Shown here one piece after another: positions 8,488 to 15,271 of a stretch of DNA of 64,000 nucleotides (its first letter is position 1; the number at the start of each line of letters is the position of its first letter). The translations under genes and the position numbers were made by a program. Under the pieces are notes generated by a model. It was not told where the DNA came from and ran no database searches. It was given only the letters and a program-made list of their open reading frames with translations. This DNA is from Streptomyces sp. APSN-46.1. GTDB lineage: Bacteria > Actinomycetota > Actinomycetes > Streptomycetales > Streptomycetaceae. The stretch lies in assembly GCF_022815725.1 (NCBI RefSeq), contig NZ_JALGRF010000017.1, forward strand, positions 62,001 through 126,000. Direction: 5' to 3'.

Positions 8488-9039
8488 GTGAACGACGTAC
8501 TGGAGCGCCTGCGGACCGAATCGGGGCAGTCGGCGGAGTACGAGGCGCTGCTCGCGGCGGACCCCGAGGCCCTGGCGGCCTCGCTGCACTCGCCCGGCCT
8601 GCCGCTGTGGGCCCGCGAACTGGCCGCGTACCGGCTGGGGCTGGCGGGCGACCCGCGAGCCTTCGAGCCCCTGGTGCTACTCCTCAACCACCGGGACCCG
8701 CCGCGCTGCGCGGCCGCCGCCGAGGCGCTGGCCGCACTCGGCGACCCGCGCACCGCCCGCGCGGCGGCGGCCCTCGCGACGAACGGCCTCCGCACGGCGT
8801 ACGCCCTCCAGCCGGTCCGGCTCCTGGCCGCGCTCCGGGCCCCGGAGTCGGCCCCGGCACTGATCGCCACGCTGTCCCGGCTACTCGCGCCGAACGACCC
8901 GTACTGGAGGGTCGCCCTGGCCTGCGTCGAGGGCCTCGGCACCCTGGCCGACCCCCGCTCCCGCGAGGTCCTGGTACGAGCCCAGTCCCACCCCCGCCTG
9001 GCGGTCCCGGCAACGGAGGCGCTGCGTAGGCTGACCTGA
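8488..9039 (+). CDS. HEAT-repeat-like protein
   Basis: A 183-residue all-helical protein of Ala/Leu-rich helix pairs with the HEAT signature spacing (ELAAYRLGLAGDPRAFEPLV, AAAEALAALGDPRTARAAA, ACVEGLGTLADPRSREVLV). Such repeats form a curved scaffold for protein binding; no catalytic motif is visible. Translation probably begins at the GTG at 8488, which sits 7-8 nt after a TAGGGT -10 box, so the mRNA is likely leaderless. It is divergent from the dehydrogenase gene. Partner unknown. Confidence 0.8.
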   Translation: MNDVLERLRTESGQSAEYEALLAADPEALAASLHSPGLPLWARELAAYRLGLAGDPRAFEPLVLLLNHRDPPRCAAAAEALAALGDPRTARAAAALATNGLRTAYALQPVRLLAALRAPESAPALIATLSRLLAPNDPYWRVALACVEGLGTLADPRSREVLVRAQSHPRLAVPATEALRRLT

Positions 9040-9113
9040 ACAGCCAGTAGAAGTGGGGCACATGCTGACGTACCGAGAGGTCATGACCAAAGGAAGCGGC
9101 CGCGTACCTGCGT

Positions 9114-9470
9114 GTGGAGATCCCGGCGGGTGCCGAGGATGTCAGGGGGGCCGGGCTGGACGGCTGGGACAGTGACGGCTACCTCCTGTCCTTCACCGTG
9201 CCCCACGCCGAGGCGGAGGCGCTCGCCGCCGATCTGCGCCTGGACCAGCCGCTGCGGGCACTGACCCCGCTGCCCCCGAGGGAGCCGCCCTCCCCCGCGG
9301 GGTTCGCGCACCTGGGTCTGCCCGATCCCGACACCGTGCCGAACGCGCGCAGTGGCGGGGTCTGCCCGCCCTGCATCGGGGACAAGCGCCGGTCCATGCT
9401 CCAGAGCATCGGCATCACCCTCCAGGATCTGGGAGGCGGGACCACCCGGGTCTACCTCGGGGGTCAGTGA
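9114..9470 (+). CDS. Small protein of unknown function, 5' end possibly frameshifted
   Basis: From GTG 9114 the product is 118 residues (MEIPAGAEDVRG). It has a Cys pair (GGVCPPCIGDKRR) and no recognised domain. The open frame extends upstream to 9087 without a start codon and reads KEAAAYLRVEIP, while an ATG at 9083 lies one base out of frame. Removing one A from the AAA run at 9089-9091 would give MTKEAAAYLRVEIP. So either translation starts at 9114 or a single-base insertion broke the N-terminus. The 3' end overlaps the convergent RidA gene by 7 bp. Function unknown. Confidence 0.55.
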   Translation: MEIPAGAEDVRGAGLDGWDSDGYLLSFTVPHAEAEALAADLRLDQPLRALTPLPPREPPSPAGFAHLGLPDPDTVPNARSGGVCPPCIGDKRRSMLQSIGITLQDLGGGTTRVYLGGQ

Positions 9471-9892
9471 GATCGGCCGGCCTCCGGGACCACGGCGAAG
9501 GCCTCCACCTCCACCAGGAGTTCGGGGCGGAAGAGGGCCGAGACCTGGACCGCCGAGGAGGCCGGGAGGCGGTCCGCCGGGATGACGGCGGCGCGGGCGT
9601 CACGGACCGCCGGGAGGTGGGCCGTGTCCGTGACGAAGTACGTCAGCTTCACCACGTCGTCGAAGCCCGCCCCCGCCGCCGCCAGGCACCGGCGCAGGTT
9701 CTCGAACACCTGCCGCGCCTGGACGGCGGCGTCGCCCGCGCCGACCACCTCGCCCTTCTCGTCGAGGGAGCACTGCCCCGAGACGGCGATGAACCTCCCG
9801 GTGCCCCAGACGACATGGCTGTACTGGGGGCTCGGGCTGACGCCCTCGGGAGCGGGGATACGGGTGAGGTGGCTGGCGCCGGCAGTGGTCAT
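9464..9892 (-). CDS. RidA-family (YjgF/YER057c) protein
   Basis: A 142-residue Rid-fold protein, typical length. It carries ISVSGQ-type and late motifs of the family (RFIAVSGQCSLDEKGEVVG; ARQVFENLRRCLAAAGAGFDDVVKLTYFVTD; LFRPELLVEVEAFAVVPE), here visible as AVSGQCSLDEKG and DVVKLTYFVTD. RidA proteins are trimers that hydrolyse reactive enamines/imines released by PLP enzymes. The canonical active-site Arg, usually in a P-x-R-S/T stretch, is not in the expected place (DRLPASSAVQV), so this may be a Rid subgroup with another activity. Ends 7 bp inside the convergent small gene. Confidence 0.82.
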   Translation of the reverse strand: MTTAGASHLTRIPAPEGVSPSPQYSHVVWGTGRFIAVSGQCSLDEKGEVVGAGDAAVQARQVFENLRRCLAAAGAGFDDVVKLTYFVTDTAHLPAVRDARAAVIPADRLPASSAVQVSALFRPELLVEVEAFAVVPEAGRSH

Positions 9893-9916
9893 GGGCGGAA
9901 TCCTGCCCGGTCAAGA

Positions 9917-11551
9917 TCAGCCGCGGAAGCCCAGCAGGCCGTGCAGGGCGGCGCCGCCCGCCGAGGGCGGGACCGAGCGGGTCAGCGCGGCCGGCTTCGG
10001 GGCGGGCTGGGCGGCGCAGGTGGCGTTCGAGGCCTTGCCGGTCTTCAGGTACGCCGCCACCTTCTCGTCCAGGCACTTGTTTCCGGCCAGCGAGATCCCG
10101 TGGTTGCCGCCGCCCTGCTCGACCACGAGCGCCGAACCCGCCAGCTTCTCCCGCATGCTCAGCGCGCCCTCGAACGGGGTCGCCGCGTCCTCCGTGGCCT
10201 GGAGGAGCAGGGCCGGCGGGAGTCCGGTGTTGGTCACGTCGGGCGCCGCCAGCGGCTCCGTCGGCCAGAACGCGCACGGGGCGTTGTACCAGGCGTTGTT
10301 CCAGGTCATGAAGGGCGCCTTGGCGTGCGTACGCCACATGTCCGCGCGCCACTGGTTCCAGTCCTTCGGCCAGGCCGAGTCCCGGCACTGCACCGCCGTG
10401 TACACGCTGTAGCTGTTGCCCGCCGAGGGCTCCACCGCGCCGAACCGCTCGTACGCCGCCACCAGCGGCTTCGGGTCCCGGTCCACCACGAACTTCGAGA
10501 ACGCCTGCGCGAGATTCGGCCAGTACCCGTTGTAGTAGCCGCCCGGCATGTACGTGTCCTCCAGCTCGGCCGGGCCCACCTTGCCGCCGGCCGGCGTCCC
10601 GCGCAGGGCCTCCCGCATCGCGTACCAGCTGTCCTCGACCTCCGCCGGGTCGCTGCCGAGCCGGTACGTCTCGTCGTACTGGGCGACCCAGGCCAGGAAG
10701 GACTTGTGGCGGGCGTCGAAGGCCTGGTCCTGGGCGAGGTTGTCCTCGTACCAGACCCCGCTCGGGTCCACCACGGAGTCCAGGACGAGCCGGTGCACCC
10801 GGGTCGGGTGGAGTTTGGCGTACACCGCGCCCAGGTAGGTCCCGTACGAGTAGCCGAAGTAGCTGATCCGCTCGGCGCCCAGCGCGGTGCGCAGCACCTC
10901 CAGGTCCCGGGCGGCGGAGACCGTGCCGATGTGCGGGAGCACGTCCGCGTGCCTGGACTGGCAGGACTCGGCGAACGACCGCACCCGGTCCAGGTTGGCC
11001 TGCTCGGTCTGCGCGTCGCGCGGTACGGAGTCCGGCCGTACGGGGGTGAAGTGGGCCGCCCCGCAGTCGAGGGCGGGCTCGCTCTTGCCCACGCCCCGGG
11101 GGTCGAAGCCGATCACGTCGTACTGGGCGGCCACCTCCTTCGGCAGCGCGGAGGCCACGAACCCGGCCAGCCCGCGGCCGCTGCCGCCGGGGCCGCCGGG
11201 GTTGACCAGCAGCGGGCCCTGGGACGTGGCGGCCGTGTGCGGTACGCGGGTCAGGGCGAGGGTGATCTGCCGCCCGGCGGGCCGGTCATGGTCGAGGGGG
11301 ACCTTGAGGGAGGCGCACTGGAGGGTGGGGTAGCGGGGAGTCGCACAGCCCGACCAGCGGAGCGCGGCGGCCTTCGGGGCCGGCGGCGCGGCGGCGGACG
11401 CGGGCCCCGGCGCGGACGCGGGCGCGGGCCCCAGCGCGGACGCGGGAGCGGCCGTGACCGGGCTCGCGAGCGCCGAGGCGACCGTGGCGACGGAGATCGA
11501 CAGAAGGATCGCGGCGCGCTTCTTCAGCGGGCGGATCGAGGGGCGGATCAT
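9917..11551 (-). CDS. Secreted alpha/beta-hydrolase, tripeptidyl aminopeptidase (Tap)-like
   Basis: A 544-residue protein starting at ATG 11551 with GGGAGG 5 nt upstream. The N-terminus has a Sec signal (RPLKKRAAILLSISVATVAS) followed by an Ala/Pro-rich linker. The nucleophile elbow is GYSYG, with the oxyanion region NPGGPGGSG and the Asp in GFDPRGVGKS environment. The C-terminal TAP-like region ends with the Asp (LLQATEDAATPFEGA) and His (GGGNHGIS) of the triad. Family members in Streptomyces remove tripeptides or hydrolyse ester/amide substrates outside the cell. It could equally be an SlpD/SlpE-type proteinase. Confidence 0.88.
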   Translation of the reverse strand: MIRPSIRPLKKRAAILLSISVATVASALASPVTAAPASALGPAPASAPGPASAAAPPAPKAAALRWSGCATPRYPTLQCASLKVPLDHDRPAGRQITLALTRVPHTAATSQGPLLVNPGGPGGSGRGLAGFVASALPKEVAAQYDVIGFDPRGVGKSEPALDCGAAHFTPVRPDSVPRDAQTEQANLDRVRSFAESCQSRHADVLPHIGTVSAARDLEVLRTALGAERISYFGYSYGTYLGAVYAKLHPTRVHRLVLDSVVDPSGVWYEDNLAQDQAFDARHKSFLAWVAQYDETYRLGSDPAEVEDSWYAMREALRGTPAGGKVGPAELEDTYMPGGYYNGYWPNLAQAFSKFVVDRDPKPLVAAYERFGAVEPSAGNSYSVYTAVQCRDSAWPKDWNQWRADMWRTHAKAPFMTWNNAWYNAPCAFWPTEPLAAPDVTNTGLPPALLLQATEDAATPFEGALSMREKLAGSALVVEQGGGNHGISLAGNKCLDEKVAAYLKTGKASNATCAAQPAPKPAALTRSVPPSAGGAALHGLLGFRG

Positions 11552-11663
11552 GGGGCCTCCCAGCCGAGGGTTCTGGGCCGAATCGTCCCGGAACCGGCGT
11601 CGGGAAGGCGGGATTGCGCCCGCTATTGGCCCGATGTGATGACCCTTCGGCCGCCGTCCGAGG

Positions 11664-12003
11664 TCACAGCGGGGTGAGCCGGCTCGGCCCGGCGGGCGCG
11701 GGTCCGGCCGGCCGCTCGGGCAGGACGACCTCCCGGGCGGCGCCGCGCCGGGCCGGCCCGATGCCGAATTCGTCCGCGAGTTCGTGGACTTGGCGGGGTG
11801 GTCTGCCGCTGGTACCGGGCAGCGGCGTACGACCCGCCTGCGTACCTCCGCCCGTACCGCTCGACCAGGCGGGGGTGGTGTGCGCCCAGCCAGGCCGTGA
11901 ACCACTCGCGGGCCCCGGGCCGCAGATGGAGTACCAGGGGTGTCACGCAGGCCGCGCCGGACTCCGCGACGGCCCGGACGGTCGCCCGCAGCTGCGGGGT
12001 CTG
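11664..12003 (-). pseudogene. Relic: C-terminal end of an Rv2578c-family radical SAM protein
   Basis: Read on the minus strand from about 12003, frame one gives QLRATVRAVAESGAACV, TPLVLHLRPGAREWF and YGRRYAGGSYAAARYQRQ; then the frame shifts near 11795 and continues QVHELADEFGIGPARRGAAR to the stop at 11664-11666. Together these resemble the C-terminal end of actinobacterial Rv2578c-type radical SAM proteins. The CxxxCxxC iron-sulfur domain and all upstream sequence are gone. The junction at about 12003-12011 adjoins a P450 relic on the other strand. The identification is from recalled family sequence and should be tested by a protein search. Confidence 0.6.
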
Positions 12004-12010
12004 CGGCCGG

Positions 12011-12226
12011 GGCCATTTCGCCCCGGACCGTGAGCTGCCCGCGGGTGGCCGTCGTCTGCGGCCGTGGGCGAGCGTTCGGCGGCCACTGGCCCGCCTGGAA
12101 ACCCAGATCGCACTGATCGAGCTGGTACGCCGCCTCGACGAACCCCGGCTCGTCGCCGACCCGCCGCCCTACCGGCCCAGCCCTATCCTGCGAGGCCCGA
12201 TTCATCTCCACATCGAGCAGGGGTGA
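12011..12226 (+). pseudogene. Relic: C-terminal end of a cytochrome P450
   Basis: Plus-strand frame reads RELPAGGRRL, then PLARLETQIALIELVRRL and DEPRLVADPPPYRPSPILRG, stopping at 12224-12226. PLARLE followed by a long helix and the final beta-rich tail is the segment just after the heme-binding Cys loop of bacterial P450s. The heme loop itself (Phe-Gly-x-Gly-x-His-x-Cys-x-Gly) is missing: a short deletion replaces it by PWASVRR. Everything upstream is lost at the junction with the radical SAM relic. It cannot encode an active P450. Confidence 0.65.
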
Positions 12227-12348
12227 AGGCCCGGGAAATGTTCCCGTGACCGTGCGGGAGGTCCCCGGCCCGGCGGCGGATTTGGGCAGCCGCCCCGGAG
12301 GTGGTTGGCTTCGCCGTGACGAGTGAGAACAACTGCTGGAGGACAGCT

Positions 12349-12792
12349 ATGGCGCAGGTCGAGGCCACCACGGAGCGGATCATCGCGGCCGACGCGGAGA
12401 CGGTGTTCGACGCGCTGGCGGACTACACCGGTACCCGGGGGAAGCTGCTTCCCGAGCACTTCAGCGAGTACGAGGTGCGCGAGGGCGGCGACGGCGAGGG
12501 CACCCTCGTCCACTGGAAGCTCCAGGCCACCAGCAAGCGCGTCCGCGACTGCCTGCTGGAGGTGACCGAGCCCACCGACGGGCAGCTGGTGGAGAAGGAC
12601 CGCAACTCCTCCATGGTCACGACCTGGATCGTCACGCCGGCCGGGGAGGGCAAGTCCAAGGCCGTGGTCACCACCGTGTGGAACGGCGCCGGTGGGATCG
12701 GCGGCTTCTTCGAGCGCACCTTCGCGCCCAAGGGCCTCGGCCGGATCTACGACACCGTGCTGGCCAACCTGGCCGCCGAAGTCGAGGGCTGA
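12349..12792 (+). CDS. SRPBCC (START-fold) family protein
   Basis: A 147-residue protein from ATG 12349, with GGAGG 6 nt upstream. The opening (VEATTERIIAADAETVFDALADY) and the late amphipathic helix (GRIYDTVLANLAAEVEG) bracket a beta-sheet as in the polyketide-cyclase/CoxG-type SRPBCC fold, which forms a hydrophobic ligand cavity. No catalytic residues are recognisable and the ligand is unknown. It stands alone; the 300 bp after it hold no gene. Confidence 0.82.
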   Translation: MAQVEATTERIIAADAETVFDALADYTGTRGKLLPEHFSEYEVREGGDGEGTLVHWKLQATSKRVRDCLLEVTEPTDGQLVEKDRNSSMVTTWIVTPAGEGKSKAVVTTVWNGAGGIGGFFERTFAPKGLGRIYDTVLANLAAEVEG

Positions 12793-13011
12793 CCCACCCC
12801 GTTGCCGGTGCCCCCCCGGTGCCCCCCGGTGCCCCCGCCGCCCCGGCGCCCTGACGCGGGGTACCAGGACGACGGCAGGACCCGGGCGGCTCACCGGATC
12901 GGGTGGATTTCCCGGCGGAGGTGAGCCGCCCGCCCCGGGCGCGGCCCAGGACCGTACGAGGTGCCGTGCCGGGCGGCGGCGTGGAGACGTGCCCCACTTC
13001 CCCGGGACGCC

Positions 13012-13062
13012 TAGGGTGGGGCGCGGCGACGACGACACGGACGGCACCCCGTCCGTGTCGTC
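13012..13062 (+). promoter_or_regulatory. Promoter -10 box and perfect 14-bp hairpin ahead of the peptidase operon
   Basis: TAGGGT at 13012-13017 is a good Streptomyces -10 element. It is followed by an inverted repeat with perfect 14-bp arms at 13031-13044 (GACGACACGGACGG) and 13049-13062 around the loop CACC. The hairpin would form at the very 5' end of the operon mRNA, 34 nt before the dppA-like start. It may be an attenuator, mRNA stabiliser or dimeric operator. The rest of 12793-13095 is C/G-rich without a gene. Confidence 0.6.
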
Positions 13063-13095
13063 CGCACCGCGCGCAGCCGACCGCCTGGGGGCCCG

Positions 13096-13929
13096 ATGAA
13101 GATCCTCGTCTCCGCCGACATGGAAGGCGCCACGGGCGTCACCTGGCCCGAGGACGTGATCCCCGGGGCCTCCCAGTGGGAGCGCTGCCGGGGGATGTTC
13201 ACCTCGGACGTGAACGCCGCCGTCCTCGGCTTCTTCGACGGCGGCGCCGACGAGGTCATGATCAACGAAGCGCACGCCACCATGCGCAATCTGCTGCTGG
13301 ACAAGCTCGACGCGCGGGCCGAGGTGCTCACCGGCCGCCACAAGTCCCTCTCCATGGTCGAGGGCGTCCAGCGCGGCGACGTCGACGGCATCGCCTTCGT
13401 CGGCTACCACACCGGCGCCGGCGCCGAGGGCGTCCTCGCCCACACCTACCTCGCCAATTCCATCACCGGCGTCTGGCTCAACGGGATCCGGGCGAGCGAG
13501 GGCCTGCTCAACGCCCAGGTCGTCGCCGAGTACGGGGTCCCCGTCATCCTGGTCACCGGCGACGACCTGACCTGCGTCGACGCCGCCGGCTACGCGCCCG
13601 GCGCGGTGACCGTCGCCGTCAAGGACCACGTCTCGCGCTACGCGGCCGTCTGCCGCACCCCCGCCCGCACCGCGGCCGACATCCGGGCCGCCGCCAAGCA
13701 GGCCGCCGGGCTGGCCGTCCGCCACGACCCGGTGCCGCGCGGCCCGTTCACCGTGGAGGTCGAGTTCGACGCCGAACACCTGGCGCTGGCCGCCACCGTG
13801 GTCCCCGGCGCCGAACGTTCCGGGGAGCGCAGGGTAGCGTACACCACCGAGACGATGTACGAGGGGATCCGGGCGTTCAAGGCGGTCACGACGGTCGTCG
13901 CGGCAGCCGTGGAGGAGCAGTATGGATGA
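13096..13929 (+). CDS. M55-family D-aminopeptidase (DppA-like)
   Basis: A 277-residue zinc peptidase of the DppA family. The N-terminus MKILVSADMEGATGV has the metal-binding Asp8 and Glu10; further ligands lie in INEAHATMRN and VGYHTGAG. Family members form large self-compartmentalising decamers and release N-terminal D-amino acids from short peptides. The start ATG is 34 nt after the hairpin. It overlaps the next gene by 8 bp, placing it first in an M55-M20-S9 peptidase operon that probably degrades small or D-residue-containing peptides such as cell-wall fragments. Confidence 0.9.
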   Translation: MKILVSADMEGATGVTWPEDVIPGASQWERCRGMFTSDVNAAVLGFFDGGADEVMINEAHATMRNLLLDKLDARAEVLTGRHKSLSMVEGVQRGDVDGIAFVGYHTGAGAEGVLAHTYLANSITGVWLNGIRASEGLLNAQVVAEYGVPVILVTGDDLTCVDAAGYAPGAVTVAVKDHVSRYAAVCRTPARTAADIRAAAKQAAGLAVRHDPVPRGPFTVEVEFDAEHLALAATVVPGAERSGERRVAYTTETMYEGIRAFKAVTTVVAAAVEEQYG

Positions 13930-15271
13930 CATGCGCGCTACGGATGGCTCCGCCGCCGCCCTGGACGGGGCGGCGTTCGACGAGGTGGTCGAGTTCACCT
14001 CCGGGCTGATCCGGATCGACACGACCAACCGGGGCGGCGGCGACTGCCGGGAGCGGCCCGCGGCCGAGTACGTCGCGCAGCGGCTGGCGGACACCGGCCT
14101 GGACCCGGTCCTCCTGGAGCGCACCCCCGGCCGCACCAACGTGGTGGCCCGGATCGAGGGCAGCGACCCCCGCGCGGATGCGCTCCTCGTCCACGGCCAC
14201 CTCGACGTCGTGCCCGCCGAGGCCGCCGACTGGAGCGTGCACCCCTTCTCGGGCGAGGTCCGCGACGGGGTGGTCTGGGGCCGCGGCGCCGTCGACATGA
14301 AGAACATGGACGCGATGGTGCTGGCCGTCGTACGGGCCTGGGCGCGGACCGGCGCGAAGCCGCGGCGGGACATCGTGATCGCCTACACCGCCGACGAGGA
14401 GGACAGCGCGATCGACGGATCGGGCTTCCTCGCCGCCCGGCACGCGCACCTCTTCGAGGGCTGCACGGAGGGTCTCGGCGAGTCCGGCGCCTTCACCCTG
14501 CACCTGCCCGGCCAGGCCGTCTACCCCATCGCGGCCGGTGAACGCGGCACCGCCTGGGTGAAGTTGACGGCGCACGGCTCCACCGGGCACGGCTCCAAGC
14601 CCAACCGGGCCAACGCGGTGAGCCGGCTCGCCGCCGCCGTGGCCCGGATCGGCGCGTACGAATGGCCGGTCCGGCTCACCGGCACCGTCGCCGCCTGCGT
14701 CACCGAACTCGCGGCGCTGCAGGGCCTGACGGTGGACCCGCGCGCCCGCAGCTTCGACCTCGACAGCGTCCTCGGGAAGCTCGGCCCGGCCGCCGTCCTG
14801 GTCGATGCGACGGTGCGCAACAGCACCAACCCGACCATGTTCAGCGCCGGTTACAAGATCAACGTGGTCCCCGGACACGCCACCGCCTACATCGACGGCC
14901 GGGTGCTGCCCGGCGGCGAGGACGAGTTCATCGCCACCATGGACGCCCTCACCGGCCCCGACGTCGCGTGGGAGTTCCACCATCGTGAGGTGGCCCTCGA
15001 ATCCCCGGTGGACGGGCGGACGTACGGGATCCTGCGCGAGTCGGTCGAACGGTTCGACCCCGAGGCGCGCGTGGTGCCGTTCTGCATGGCGGGCGGCACC
15101 GACGCGAAGCAGTTCTCCCGGCTCGGGATCACGGGCTACGGCTTCTCCCCGGTCAAGCTGCCGCCCGGCTTCGACTACTGGTCCCTCTTCCACGGGGTGG
15201 ACGAGCGGGTCCCCGTCGACGCCCTGCACTTCGGCGTCCGCGTCCTCGACCACGCGCTGCGGACCCTGTGA
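13922..15271 (+). CDS. M20-family metallopeptidase (ArgE/DapE/CPG2-like)
   Basis: A 449-residue cocatalytic zinc hydrolase. The motifs are in order: LLVHGHLDVVPAE (first His and catalytic Asp), GRGAVDMKNM (bridging Asp), YTADEEDSAIDGSGF (catalytic and metal Glu pair), and a late FCMAGGTDAK with the final His in LFHGVDERV. The dimerisation domain lies between. Start ATG 13922 overlaps the M55 stop by 8 bp. Substrate is probably dipeptides or N-acyl amino acids; a more specific ArgE or DapE role is unlikely because it sits in a peptidase operon. Confidence 0.9.
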   Translation: MDDMRATDGSAAALDGAAFDEVVEFTSGLIRIDTTNRGGGDCRERPAAEYVAQRLADTGLDPVLLERTPGRTNVVARIEGSDPRADALLVHGHLDVVPAEAADWSVHPFSGEVRDGVVWGRGAVDMKNMDAMVLAVVRAWARTGAKPRRDIVIAYTADEEDSAIDGSGFLAARHAHLFEGCTEGLGESGAFTLHLPGQAVYPIAAGERGTAWVKLTAHGSTGHGSKPNRANAVSRLAAAVARIGAYEWPVRLTGTVAACVTELAALQGLTVDPRARSFDLDSVLGKLGPAAVLVDATVRNSTNPTMFSAGYKINVVPGHATAYIDGRVLPGGEDEFIATMDALTGPDVAWEFHHREVALESPVDGRTYGILRESVERFDPEARVVPFCMAGGTDAKQFSRLGITGYGFSPVKLPPGFDYWSLFHGVDERVPVDALHFGVRVLDHALRTL

